Assembly (NCBI GenBank): GCA_046330395.1
Contig: JAXLSS010000009.1
Coordinates: forward strand, 1 to 64,000
DNA length: 64,000 nt
Reading direction: 5' to 3'
Source of the DNA: Ga0077560 sp046330395
Lineage (GTDB): Bacteria > Actinomycetota > Thermoleophilia > Miltoncostaeales > Miltoncostaeaceae
This document shows, in pieces, positions 43,826-54,967 of the stretch. Numbering within the stretch: position 1 is the stretch's first letter; every line of letters begins with the position of its first letter. Under the pieces are notes generated by a model. It saw only the letters and a program-made list of their open reading frames with translations. It did not search any database and was not told the origin of the DNA. Made by a program: the position numbers and the translations under genes.

Positions 43826-44254
43826 TCAGGTCCCGCGGGTGCGGATGAAGGCCGTCAGGCCGAAGCTGGTCACCGCCGCCATCCCCAGGCGGCGGTAGAA
43901 GCCCTCCGCGCCGCGCTCGGCGATGAGCACCTGATGGTGGAAGCGGTCGATGGGGTAGTGCTCCAGGATGGCCTCGGTCAGCGCCCGGCCGATGCCCTCC
44001 CGCTGGCGGTCGGGCGCCACCAGGATGTCGGCGATGTACACGGCGAAGGCCTCGTCGGACATCGCCCGGGCGTACCCGATCACCCGCTCGCCATCCAGCG
44101 CCACCACGTTGAACGAGGAGTGCTCGATGGCGATGCGCAGCCGCGTGGGGTCGCGCGCGTGGGTCCAGTTGTGGGCCCGGTACAGCTCCAGGATGCCCAG
44201 GAAATGCACCGCCACGTCGGCCGGCCGGATCGCCACGGGGCGCAGGGTCGTCAC
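43826..44254 (-). CDS. GNAT-family N-acetyltransferase
   Basis: The 142-residue protein has the GNAT core: VVALDGERVIGYARAMSDEA, then AVYIADILVAPDRQREGIGR with the acetyl-CoA pyrophosphate-binding motif (Q/RxxGxG/A as RQREGIGRAL), and the C-terminal ERGAEGFYRRLGMAAVTSFG. The substrate is unknown. GTG 44254 was chosen because it follows a G-rich stretch and precedes the first strand. It is divergent from leuS with 27 bases between starts, so the two promoters overlap. Confidence 0.85.
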   Translation of the reverse strand: MTTLRPVAIRPADVAVHFLGILELYRAHNWTHARDPTRLRIAIEHSSFNVVALDGERVIGYARAMSDEAFAVYIADILVAPDRQREGIGRALTEAILEHYPIDRFHHQVLIAERGAEGFYRRLGMAAVTSFGLTAFIRTRGT

Positions 44255-44266
44255 CGGGCCCCCCGA

Positions 44267-44272
44267 TATACT
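44267..44272 (+). promoter_or_regulatory. -10 box for leaderless leuS transcript
   Basis: TATACT lies nine bases before the leuS ATG, too close for a leader with a ribosome binding site; none is present. The -35 region is weak. Confidence 0.55.
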
Positions 44273-44281
44273 CGCCGGCCG

Positions 44282-46777
<2,496 letters not shown>

Positions 46778-46788
46778 CACCCGCCGGT

Positions 46789-47388
46789 TCACGGCGTCAC
46801 CCGATCGCGGATCGCCGCGAGCTTGGCCGGGCCGATCCCCGGCACGTCCAGCAGCTGATCGACGCTGGTGAACCCGCCGTGGTCGGTGCGCCAGCCGATG
46901 ATGTGCTGAGCCAGCGTGGGACCGATGCCGTCCAGGGTCTCCAGCTGGTCCGCGGATGCCGTTGAGAGGGACACCGGGCCGCCGGTGGTGACACCCGGGG
47001 CTCCGGTGACCGGCTGACCGGCGCCGCCCCGTACGGGCACCACGATCTGCTGCCCGTCGCTGACGACCGCGGCCAGGTTGATCGCCGCCAGGTCCGCGGC
47101 CCGGGTGGCGCCACCGGCCCGGCGCACCGCGGCCATGGTCCGCGCGCCCGGCGCCAGCCGGTACAGCCCGGGGTGGCGGACGGCGCCCACCACGTGCACC
47201 AGCGGCCCCGGCTCGGCGGGAGGCGCCGCCATCGTGGCCATCGGGCTCATGACGGTGCCGGTGGGCACCGTGAACGACCCCGCGCCACCTGCGCGGCCGC
47301 CGAACCACACCGCGCCGGCGGCGAGCATCAGCGCGAGCCCGGCGTACAGCATCCGGGTGCGGGTGAGCCATGGGGTCAGTCGTTCCAT
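46789..47388 (-). CDS. comEA: Competence protein ComEA (helix-hairpin-helix DNA receptor)
   Basis: About 199 residues. One membrane helix lies near the N-terminus (MLYAGLALMLAAGAVWFGG). An SLBB domain follows (LVHVVGAVRHPGLYRLAPGA, MAAVRRAGG), and a C-terminal double HhH domain (LSTASADQLETLDGIGPTLA, LLDVPGIGPAKLAAIRDRV). ComEA holds incoming DNA at the cell surface during natural transformation. ATG 47388 was chosen because TAGCGT lies seven bases before it; a GTG nine bases upstream (47397) is the alternative. Unlike the usual comEA-comEC operon, comEC here is divergent. Confidence 0.9.
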   Translation of the reverse strand: MERLTPWLTRTRMLYAGLALMLAAGAVWFGGRAGGAGSFTVPTGTVMSPMATMAAPPAEPGPLVHVVGAVRHPGLYRLAPGARTMAAVRRAGGATRAADLAAINLAAVVSDGQQIVVPVRGGAGQPVTGAPGVTTGGPVSLSTASADQLETLDGIGPTLAQHIIGWRTDHGGFTSVDQLLDVPGIGPAKLAAIRDRVTP

Positions 47389-47395
47389 GGCCGGC

Positions 47396-47401
47396 ACGCT
47401 A
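47396..47401 (-). promoter_or_regulatory. -10 box of comEA (leaderless)
   Basis: TAGCGT on the minus strand, seven bases before the comEA ATG. The same hexamer at the same distance precedes comEC on the other strand. Confidence 0.5.
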
Positions 47402-47540
47402 CGAGCCGGATGCGCGCCGGGGTGTCACGGATCGCGCCGGGCGGCGCGCGTCACGAGCGCGAAACCGTGTGTCCGCATGCCGTCACGAAGGCACGCGTCG
47501 ATGGGTGCTTTCCGCGACCGGCCCGTGCGGCGCGGCCCCG

Positions 47541-47546
47541 TAGCGT
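47541..47546 (+). promoter_or_regulatory. -10 box of comEC (leaderless)
   Basis: TAGCGT lies seven bases before the comEC ATG at 47554, an exact copy of the comEA arrangement. Confidence 0.5.
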
Positions 47547-47553
47547 CCGCGCC

Positions 47554-49068
47554 ATGGATTCGGTGAGCGTCATCACGGGGCGGTGGCGGACGGCGGCGCC
47601 GCACGCGCTGCTGGTGGCGCTGCTCGCGGGGCTGATCCTGGCGAACGCGCGGACGCTGGCCGGTGGCGCCGCGCTCGCGGCGATGGGCGGGGCGGTGATG
47701 GTGGCGATGTCGGCCGGCGGCCGCGGCGCGCTGGCCGCGCTGGCGCTGGCGCTGTGCCTGGGGGGCTGGATGTGGGGCACCGCACGGATCCAGCAGACCC
47801 GTCCGGCGCGGCTGACGTTGCCCGTGCGCGTGCAGGCCGACGGGGTGGTGGACGCCACCCCGCGTCCCCGTGCCGCGGGGGGCTGGCGGGTGCCGGTGCG
47901 CCTCAGCGCCGCCACGCCCGGCAGCGCCGCCGGTGCGCGCGTGCTGGTGTCGGTGCATGCGGCGCCACCGGCGCTGGGGGCGATCGTGCGGTTCAGCGGG
48001 ATGCTGCGATCGGCCCGCCGGCCGGGCGACCCGGCGTGGTGGCGCAGGTACCTCGACCGCCAGGGCATCGCGGCGGTGGCCGCGACCGGCGGGCTCACCG
48101 TGATCGGCGCCCGGGGCGGGCTGGCCGGGCTGCGCGACGCCACCGCGGCGTGGCTGCGCGACCGAATCGGGGCGCGCCTGTCGGGCGACCGGGGTGCCCT
48201 GGTGCAGGGCATGGCCCTGGGCGGCACGCAGGGGCTGTCGGCGTCGCGGCAGGGGCAGATGCAGGACGCCGGGATGACCCATCTGCTGGCGGTGTCCGGC
48301 CAGAACGTGGCGGTGGTGGTGCTGACCCTGGCGACGCTGCTGCGACGATTGGGAACGGGCCCGGGCCTGCGCATCGCCACGCTGGGTCCCGCGGTCATCG
48401 CCTACTGCTGGGTGTGCGAGCCCGGGGCGTCGGTGGGCCGGGCGGGCGTGGTGACGGCCGTGGCGCTGGTGACCGAGGCCGCGGGGCGGGCACGCGATCG
48501 CGTGCACGCATTGCTGCTGGCGCTGGCGGTGCTGCTTGCCTGGCAGCCGCGCGGGGTGTGGGACCCGGGGTTGCAGCTGTCGTTCGGCGCGGTGGTGGGG
48601 ATCATCGTGCTGGGACCGGCGCTGCGGGAGGCGGTGCGCGGCTGGCTGCCCGACGTGCTGGGCGAGCCGGCCGCCATCTCGGCCGCGGCGGGCCTGGCCA
48701 CCGCTCCCATCACGGCGCTCGACTTCGGCCGGCTGTCGCTGGCCGGATTCGTCACCAACATCGTGGCGGTGCCGCTGGCGGGGGTCGTGCTGGTGGCCGC
48801 GCTCACCGGGGCGCTCACCGCGCCGCTGCTGGGGGCGGCGGCGGGGATTCCGCTGGGGGTGGCGGGACTGGGCGCGGAGATGATCCTTCGCCTGGCGGCG
48901 CTGGCGGCCGCCCTGCCCGGGGCGGTGGTGCACATGCCGGCGGTGGCCGCGCCGCTGGCGGCCCTCCCGGCGCTGGCGGTGGGGCTGGCGGCGCACCACC
49001 CGAGGGTGCGTCGGCCCGCGTGGTGGGCCGTGGGCGACGCCGCCGGAACGCGTAGCATCGGGCCATGA
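47554..49068 (+). CDS. comEC: DNA uptake channel ComEC, without the metallo-hydrolase domain
   Basis: This 504-residue membrane protein has N-terminal helices, then an OB-fold region (ALGAIVRFSGMLRSARRPGD, then DPAWWRRYLDRQGIAA). The Competence domain starts with ALVQGMALGGTQGLSASRQG and MTHLLAVSGQNVAVVVLTLA, followed by about eight helices including LSFGAVVGIIVLGPALREAV. It forms the channel for single-stranded DNA entry. The C-terminal beta-lactamase-like nuclease domain of many ComEC proteins is absent: the protein ends soon after the last helix. The stop overlaps the holA start. Confidence 0.9.
   Translation: MDSVSVITGRWRTAAPHALLVALLAGLILANARTLAGGAALAAMGGAVMVAMSAGGRGALAALALALCLGGWMWGTARIQQTRPARLTLPVRVQADGVVDATPRPRAAGGWRVPVRLSAATPGSAAGARVLVSVHAAPPALGAIVRFSGMLRSARRPGDPAWWRRYLDRQGIAAVAATGGLTVIGARGGLAGLRDATAAWLRDRIGARLSGDRGALVQGMALGGTQGLSASRQGQMQDAGMTHLLAVSGQNVAVVVLTLATLLRRLGTGPGLRIATLGPAVIAYCWVCEPGASVGRAGVVTAVALVTEAAGRARDRVHALLLALAVLLAWQPRGVWDPGLQLSFGAVVGIIVLGPALREAVRGWLPDVLGEPAAISAAAGLATAPITALDFGRLSLAGFVTNIVAVPLAGVVLVAALTGALTAPLLGAAAGIPLGVAGLGAEMILRLAALAAALPGAVVHMPAVAAPLAALPALAVGLAAHHPRVRRPAWWAVGDAAGTRSIGP
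49053..49058 (+). promoter_or_regulatory. Possible -10 box of holA
   Basis: TAGCAT lies six bases before the holA ATG, inside the comEC 3' end. As holA also overlaps comEC (ATGA), it may be expressed both ways. Confidence 0.3.
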
Positions 49069-50126
49069 GCCAGGCGCGAGATGCACTGCAGCCCGTGTAC
49101 GCGATCTACGGGGAGGACCGCCCCAAGGTGGAACGCACGGTGGCCCGTCTGGTGGCCCGGGCGGGCGAGGAGGGCGGGCTGGAACGCGACCGGTTCACCG
49201 CCCTGGAGCACACGGCCGACGACGTGGCGGCGGCATGCCAGGCGCTGAGCTTCGCCGGGTTGCGGCTGGTGGTGGTGGAGGACGCCGACGCCTGGCGCGT
49301 GGGCGACGTGGAACCGCTGGTGGCCTACCTGGCCGACCCCAACCCGGGCACGGTGCTGGCGCTGGTGTCCGCGGCCCCGGTGCCGCAGCCGCTGCTGCAC
49401 GCGGTGGAGAAGGTGGGCGGCGTGCTGCGGTGGGGGCCCGACCCCAAGGCCAGCGTCCGCGACCGCCGCAAGTGGCTGGAGAGCCACTTCGTGCAGGAGA
49501 TGGCCCGGCAGGGTGGCAAGGCGAGCCCCACCGTGGCGCGCCTGGTGGTGGACCGGGTGTGCACCGAGCCCACCGATGCGGTCAAGACCTCGCTGAACGC
49601 CATGCTGCTGAGCACCGAGGCGGAGAAGCTGGCCGCCATGTGCGGTGCCCAGGCGCTGGACCGCGACACGGTGCTGGCGGTGGTGCACGCCAACCCGGAG
49701 GCGCGCGTGTACGAGCTCACCGACGCCCTGGTGTCGGGTTCGGCGCCGGCGGTGTTCGACCGCCTGCACGAGCTGGCCTCGGGGGATGACTCATCGGCCC
49801 CGCAGGTGATCCTGGTGGGCCTCATGCGCCACTACCGGGCACTGGCGGCGGCGCAGCAACTGGGGCGCGATGCCAGCCCCGACGCGGTGGCCGAGGCCAC
49901 GGGGCTGCGCGGGTTCCCGGCCAAGAAGGCTGCCGAGCAGGCCACGCGGCTCCCACAGGGCGCGGCCGAGCGCGCGCTGGTCCGCATCGCCCGCATGGAG
50001 CTGGACCTGCGCGTCTCGTCCATCGCCGACCTGGGCACCTCGCCCGACGACGGCCGCCGCTTCGTCATCGAGCGCGCCGCGCATGACCTGGTGGCCATCG
50101 CGCGCGGCGGCGCCGACGGCGGTTAG
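49065..50126 (+). CDS. holA: DNA polymerase III delta subunit
   Basis: The 353-residue clamp-loader subunit opens with VYAIYGEDRPKVERTVARLV, typical of the RecA-like N-terminal domain. It continues with QALSFAGLRLVVVEDADAWR, the central VYELTDALVSGSAPAVFDRL and ILVGLMRHYRALAAAQQLG. The ending ERALVRIARMELDLRVSSIA is the usual delta C-terminal signature. It opens the beta clamp. It overlaps comEC and converges on rpsT with a four-base overlap, an order (comEC-holA-rpsT) common in bacteria. Confidence 0.93.
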   Translation: MSQARDALQPVYAIYGEDRPKVERTVARLVARAGEEGGLERDRFTALEHTADDVAAACQALSFAGLRLVVVEDADAWRVGDVEPLVAYLADPNPGTVLALVSAAPVPQPLLHAVEKVGGVLRWGPDPKASVRDRRKWLESHFVQEMARQGGKASPTVARLVVDRVCTEPTDAVKTSLNAMLLSTEAEKLAAMCGAQALDRDTVLAVVHANPEARVYELTDALVSGSAPAVFDRLHELASGDDSSAPQVILVGLMRHYRALAAAQQLGRDASPDAVAEATGLRGFPAKKAAEQATRLPQGAAERALVRIARMELDLRVSSIADLGTSPDDGRRFVIERAAHDLVAIARGGADGG

Positions 50127-50389
50127 CCTGCGGCGACGCCCGCGGTGATGCGCGCCACGCGGCTCTTCTTGCGGGCCGCGTTGTTGCGGTGGATCACGCC
50201 CTCGGCCGCGGCGCGGTCGATGAGGTGCTCCAGCGCACGGCTGCGCTCGGCGACGTCATCGGCGCCGTTGGCGACGGCCTCGGTGAGGCCGCGGGTGAGC
50301 GTCTTGATGCTGGAGCGGTAGCGCAGGTTGCGCTGACGCTGACGCTCCGAAATGAGAATGCGCTTCTTCTGCTGCTTGATGTTCGCCAC
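50123..50389 (-). CDS. rpsT: 30S ribosomal protein S20
   Basis: The 88-residue, very basic helical protein begins MANIKQQKKRILISERQRQR and has the S20 core (LRYRSSIKTLTRGLTEAVAN, LEHLIDRAAAEGVIHRNNAA, RKKSRVARI). GTG 50389 is chosen because GGAGGA lies eight bases upstream and the family N-terminus starts there. Its last four bases overlap holA on the opposite strand. It is transcribed alone, leftward. Confidence 0.96.
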   Translation of the reverse strand: MANIKQQKKRILISERQRQRNLRYRSSIKTLTRGLTEAVANGADDVAERSRALEHLIDRAAAEGVIHRNNAARKKSRVARITAGVAAG

Positions 50390-50457
50390 GTTGGGCGTCC
50401 TCCGGCTGTCGAACGGCCGCGTATGGTACCAGCGATGACGCTCCTCGCCAGGCGGTC

Positions 50458-52041
50458 GTGACAAGCCGGTCGGGCGCGCCCCCGCGCGAGGGGCGCGGCG
50501 GTTCGGGACTGGGCCGCAGCACCGCGATCTTTGCCATCTGGACCGCCTCCAGCCGCGTCATCGGCCTGGTGCGCGAGATGGTGGCGGCCGCGCTGTTCGG
50601 CACGGCGGGAATCGCCCCGTTCGTCATCGCCTTCAACATCCCCAACGTGCTGCGCAGCCTGGTGGCCGACTCGGCCCTCTCCGCGGCGCTGATCCCCGCC
50701 TACACGCGCCTCCTGGAGGAGGGCAAACCCCGCGAGGCCCGCCGCCTGGTGGGGGCCATGGTGGGGCTGACCACCATGGTGCTGGGCGCCATCACGCTGC
50801 TGGCCATCGTGACCGCCCCGTGGGTGATGCCGCTGTTCGCGGCCGGGCTCACCCCCGACCAGCAGGACCAGACGGTGTGGCTGTCGCAGCTGATGTTCCC
50901 CATCGTGCTGCTGCTGGCGCTCACCGGCATCGTCGCCGCGGTGCTGCAGGCCAACGGCGAGTTCGGCGCCACCGGCTTCGTGCCGGTGCTGTGGAACGCC
51001 GTGATCATCGCGTGCATGGGCATCGGCGCGGTGATCCTGCCGCCGGGCCGCGACCGCCTCACCGCCTACGCGGTGGGCATCCTGCTGGGCACCCTCACCC
51101 AGCTGCTGTACCTGCTGCCGCACCTGCGGGGCAAGGGGCCGTTCCGGTTCGGCCGGTCCTCACCGCATCTGCGCGGCGTGCTGATCCTGATGGTGCCGGT
51201 CACCCTCGGGCTGGGCCTCATCAACATCAACGCGGCCGTGGACAACGAGGTGGCCTCGTTCATCTCCGGCGCGGCCGTGGGCGCCGTGGACAAGGCGTTC
51301 CGCCTGTACATCCTGCCGCAGGGGGTGTTCAGCGTCGCCATCTCCACCGTGCTGTTCCCCAGCATCGCCCGCATGGTGGCCCGCGGGGACCGGGACGGGG
51401 TGGGGGACATGGTGAGCGCCGGCATCCGGCAGATCTTCTTCATGCTGCTGCCCGCCTCTGCGTTCCTGATGGTGCTGGCGGTGCCGGTGACCCGCCTGCT
51501 GTACGCCCACGGCACGTGGAGCGCCAACGACACCTCGCTCACCTCCAAGGCCCTGGTGACGTTCACCATCGGCCTGGTGTTCAACGGGGCCAGCCTGCTG
51601 CTGATCCGTGCGTTCTTCTCGCTGCAGGACCCGTGGATGCCCACCAAGGTGGCCGCGGGCGGCGTGCTGATCAACGTGGTGCTGGACCTGGTGCTGTACA
51701 TCCCGCTGGGCGTGGCCGGCATCCCGCTGAGCACCTCCGCGGTGAGCCTGTTCAGCTTCCTGGCGCTGCTGTACGCCCTGCGGGGGCGCGTGGGCCGCAT
51801 CGACACCGCGTGGCTGCTGGACGGGTTCCTGCGCTGCCTGGCCGCGTCCGGGATGCTGGCCGTGATGTCCTGGGCCACGTGGCGCATCCTGGACGACCTG
51901 CTGGGGCGCAGCCTGCCCGCGCAGGTGGTGACCGTGGGCGCCGCCCTGGCGCTGGGCACGGCGGGCTACATCTCTGCGGCGCGGGCCTTCTTCATCCCGG
52001 AGCTGGGTCAGCTGGCCCAGCTGAGAAGGCCGCTACGATGA
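50458..52041 (+). CDS. murJ: Lipid II flippase MurJ
   Basis: The 527-residue MOP-superfamily protein has about 14 membrane helices. It begins with the MurJ pattern STAIFAIWTASSRVIGLVRE, then VAAALFGTAGIAPFVIAFNI and PNVLRSLVADSALSAALIPA. Essential cavity arginines are visible in SRVIGLVRE and NVLRSL. It moves lipid II across the membrane for cell-wall synthesis. GTG 50458 lies 68 bases from the divergent rpsT start. The stop overlaps lepA. Confidence 0.94.
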   Translation: MTSRSGAPPREGRGGSGLGRSTAIFAIWTASSRVIGLVREMVAAALFGTAGIAPFVIAFNIPNVLRSLVADSALSAALIPAYTRLLEEGKPREARRLVGAMVGLTTMVLGAITLLAIVTAPWVMPLFAAGLTPDQQDQTVWLSQLMFPIVLLLALTGIVAAVLQANGEFGATGFVPVLWNAVIIACMGIGAVILPPGRDRLTAYAVGILLGTLTQLLYLLPHLRGKGPFRFGRSSPHLRGVLILMVPVTLGLGLININAAVDNEVASFISGAAVGAVDKAFRLYILPQGVFSVAISTVLFPSIARMVARGDRDGVGDMVSAGIRQIFFMLLPASAFLMVLAVPVTRLLYAHGTWSANDTSLTSKALVTFTIGLVFNGASLLLIRAFFSLQDPWMPTKVAAGGVLINVVLDLVLYIPLGVAGIPLSTSAVSLFSFLALLYALRGRVGRIDTAWLLDGFLRCLAASGMLAVMSWATWRILDDLLGRSLPAQVVTVGAALALGTAGYISAARAFFIPELGQLAQLRRPLR

Positions 52042-53861
52042 GCCGCGTGGACCAGTCACACATCCGGAACTTCTGCATCATCGCCCACATCGACCACGGC
52101 AAGTCGACGCTGGCCGACCGCATCCTGCAGCTCACCGGCGCGGTGAGCGACCGGGAGATGCGCGACCAGATCCTGGACTCCATGGACCTGGAGCGGGAGC
52201 GGGGCATCACCATCAAGGCCCAGGCGGTGCGCGTGTTCTACACCGCCACCGACGGCGAGACCTACCAGCTCAACCTCATCGACACGCCCGGCCACGTGGA
52301 CTTCAGCTACGAGGTGTCGCGCAGCCTGGCGGCGTGCGAGGGGGCCCTTCTGGTGGTGGACGCCAGCCAGGGCATCGAGGCGCAGACCCTGGCCAACGTG
52401 TACCTGGCCATCGAGGGCGACCTCGAGCTGATCCCCGTGCTCAACAAGATCGACCTGCCCGCGGCCGACCCCGAGCTGCACGGCAACGCGGTGGCCGAGC
52501 TGATCGGCGAGGACCCCGACCATGTGCTGCGCATCAGCGCCAAGACCGGCGAGGGCATCCCCGAGGTGCTGGAGGCCATCGTGCGGCGCATCCCGCCGCC
52601 CAGCGGCGACCCGGCCGCCCCGCCCCGCGCGCTCATCTTCGACTCGGTGTACGACCAGTACCGCGGCGTGGTGGCCTTCGTGCGCGTGGTGGACGGCGAG
52701 TTCCGCAAGGGCGACCGCCTGGTGGCCATGCAGACCGGCCGCGAGGTGGACGCCGAGGAGGTGGGCGTGATGAGCCCCACCATGACCTCCACCGGCACCC
52801 TGCGGGCCGGGGAGAGCGGCTACCTGGTGACCGGCCTCAAGGCCGTGGGCGACCTCAAGGTGGGAGACACCCTCACCACCTCGCGCAACCGCGCCCCGGC
52901 GGCGCTGGCGGGCTACCGCGAGGTGAAGCCCATGGTGTTCAGCGGGCTGTTCCCCGTGGACTCCGACGACTACCCCGACCTGCGGGACGCCCTGGAGAAG
53001 CTGTCGCTCAACGACGCCTCCCTGCAGTGGGAGCCCGAGACCAGCCAGGCCCTGGGGTTCGGCTTCCGCTGCGGCTTCCTGGGACTGCTGCACATGGACA
53101 TCGTGCGCGAGCGGCTGGAGCGGGAGTACGACCTGGAGCTGCTCACCACCACGCCCAACGTGGAGTACCGGGTCACCAGCACCGCCGGTGACGAGATGCC
53201 GGTGCGCAGCCCCGTGGACATGCCGCCGCCCACCAACATCGCCAGCATCGAGGAGCCGTACGTGCGGTGCACCATCCTGGTGCCCACCGACGGCGTCGGC
53301 GCGGTGATGCAGCTGTGCCAGGAGCGGCGCGGCACCTACGTCACCATGACGCCCATCGAGCAGCGCCAGCAGATCATCTACGACCTGCCGCTGGCCGAGA
53401 TCGTCACCGACTTCTACGACCAGCTCAAATCGCGCACCCGCGGCTACGCCAGCCTGGACTACGAGCTGGTGGGCTACCGCGAGAGCCCGCTGGTGAAGCT
53501 GGACATCCTCCTGGCCGGCGACCCGGTGGACGCCCTCTCCATGATCGTGCACAAGGACATGGCGTTCCCACGCGGCAAGGCGCTGGTGGAGCGGTTGCAG
53601 AAGACCATCCCCCGCCAGATGTTCGAGGTGCCCATCCAGGCGGCCATCGGCGGCCGCATCGTGGCGCGCGAGACCGTGAAGGCGCGGCGCAAGGACGTGC
53701 TGGCCAAGTGCTACGGCGGTGACATCAGCCGCAAGCGCAAGCTGCTGGAGAAGCAGAAGGAGGGCAAGAAGCGCATGAAGCAGGTGGGCAACGTCGAGGT
53801 GCCCCAGGAGGCCTTCCTGTCCGTGCTCACCCTCAACGCCGAGCAGTCCAAGGGGAAGTGA
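52038..53861 (+). CDS. lepA: Elongation factor 4 (LepA)
   Basis: The 607-residue translational GTPase has G1 AHIDHGKST (16-24), the G2 RGIT segment, G3 DTPGH, G4 NKID and G5 SAKTG. The LepA-specific C-terminal domain begins near GYASLDYELVGYRESPLVKL and includes RQMFEVPIQAAIGGRIVARE and CYGGDISRKRKLLEKQKEGK. It acts on stalled ribosomes or in 30S biogenesis. ATGA overlap with murJ; GTGA overlap with hemW. lepA-hemW-hrcA is a standard order. Confidence 0.97.
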   Translation: MSRVDQSHIRNFCIIAHIDHGKSTLADRILQLTGAVSDREMRDQILDSMDLERERGITIKAQAVRVFYTATDGETYQLNLIDTPGHVDFSYEVSRSLAACEGALLVVDASQGIEAQTLANVYLAIEGDLELIPVLNKIDLPAADPELHGNAVAELIGEDPDHVLRISAKTGEGIPEVLEAIVRRIPPPSGDPAAPPRALIFDSVYDQYRGVVAFVRVVDGEFRKGDRLVAMQTGREVDAEEVGVMSPTMTSTGTLRAGESGYLVTGLKAVGDLKVGDTLTTSRNRAPAALAGYREVKPMVFSGLFPVDSDDYPDLRDALEKLSLNDASLQWEPETSQALGFGFRCGFLGLLHMDIVRERLEREYDLELLTTTPNVEYRVTSTAGDEMPVRSPVDMPPPTNIASIEEPYVRCTILVPTDGVGAVMQLCQERRGTYVTMTPIEQRQQIIYDLPLAEIVTDFYDQLKSRTRGYASLDYELVGYRESPLVKLDILLAGDPVDALSMIVHKDMAFPRGKALVERLQKTIPRQMFEVPIQAAIGGRIVARETVKARRKDVLAKCYGGDISRKRKLLEKQKEGKKRMKQVGNVEVPQEAFLSVLTLNAEQSKGK

Positions 53862-54967
53862 CGTTGCGCGGCGGCGCCGCCCACCTCTACGTCCACCTGC
53901 CCTTCTGCGCCGCCCGGTGCGGGTACTGCGCGTTCGTGGTGGAGGTGGGCGCCCTCGACCGGCGCGACGCCTACACCGACGCCCTGCTGGCCGAGTTCCA
54001 CGCCGAGGCCGGGGCGCTGGCGCCGCTGCGCACCGTGTACCTGGGCGGTGGCACGCCCACGCTGATGCGCCCGGGGCGCATCGCCCGGCTGCTGGATGCG
54101 GTGCTGCGGCGGGCGGCGCCCGACGTGGAGGTGTCCATCGAGGCCAACCCCGAGACCGTCGATGCTCGTGCCCTGCGTGAGCTGCGCGCGGCGGGCGTCA
54201 CCCGGGTGTCGTTCGGCGTGCAGAGCTTCCAGCCCCACCTGCTGCACGCCCTGGACCGCGCCGCCACGCCCGACCAGGCCGAGCGCGCCGTGGCGTGCGC
54301 ACGGGAGGCCGGCTTCGCGTCGGTCAGCATCGACCTGCTGTTCGGCGTGCCGGGGCAGACGGACGCCCAGCTGGAGGCCGATCTGGCGGCGGCGCTGCGG
54401 CTGGCCCCCGACCACATCTCCTGGTACGAGCTGGAGATCAAGCCCCACACCGCGCTGCAGCGCATGGGGGCCGAGGTGCCCGATGAGGACTGGTCGGCCG
54501 ACGCGTATCACCGGGTGGTGCGCGATCTGGAGGCCGCCGGCTACCGCTGGTACGAGACCGCCAACTTCGCGCGCCCCGGGCACGAGTGCCGCCACAGCCT
54601 GGCCTACTGGGAGGCCGCCGACTACCTGGGCATCGGGGTGGGCGCGGTGAGCACGCTGGGCGGCGTGCGCCGGCGCAACGCCCCCGGCGTGGACGCGTAC
54701 ATCGCGGCCCTGACCGACGGCCGGCTGCCGGCGCGCGACGTGGAGCCGCTGGACGACGACACCCGGCGGCGTGAGCGCTGGATGCTCACCCTGCGCACCG
54801 ACGCCGCGCTGGACGTGGCGTGGGCCGGGCCCCCGGACCACCCGGAGGCGCTCGACCGGCTGGCCCGCGCGGGCATGCTGAGCTTCGACGGGCGCAGCGT
54901 GCGTCTCACGCGTGACGGGCGGTTCGTGCAGAACTCGGTGCTGCAGGCGTTGATGGAGTACGTGTGA
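53858..54967 (+). CDS. hemW: Radical SAM protein HemW (heme chaperone-like)
   Basis: The 369-residue protein has the radical SAM cluster motif CAARCGYC with C17, C21 and C24, and YLGGGTPTLM and SFGVQSFQPHLLHALDRAAT. The HemW-type heme-handling segment appears as CRHSLAYWEAADYLGIGVGA, where the usual HNxxYW is HSLAYW. HemW binds heme and aids its insertion; it is often misnamed coproporphyrinogen III oxidase. The C-terminal winged helix (LARAGMLSFDGRSVRLTRDG) is complete. GTG 53858 overlaps lepA. Confidence 0.93.
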   Translation: MTLRGGAAHLYVHLPFCAARCGYCAFVVEVGALDRRDAYTDALLAEFHAEAGALAPLRTVYLGGGTPTLMRPGRIARLLDAVLRRAAPDVEVSIEANPETVDARALRELRAAGVTRVSFGVQSFQPHLLHALDRAATPDQAERAVACAREAGFASVSIDLLFGVPGQTDAQLEADLAAALRLAPDHISWYELEIKPHTALQRMGAEVPDEDWSADAYHRVVRDLEAAGYRWYETANFARPGHECRHSLAYWEAADYLGIGVGAVSTLGGVRRRNAPGVDAYIAALTDGRLPARDVEPLDDDTRRRERWMLTLRTDAALDVAWAGPPDHPEALDRLARAGMLSFDGRSVRLTRDGRFVQNSVLQALMEYV

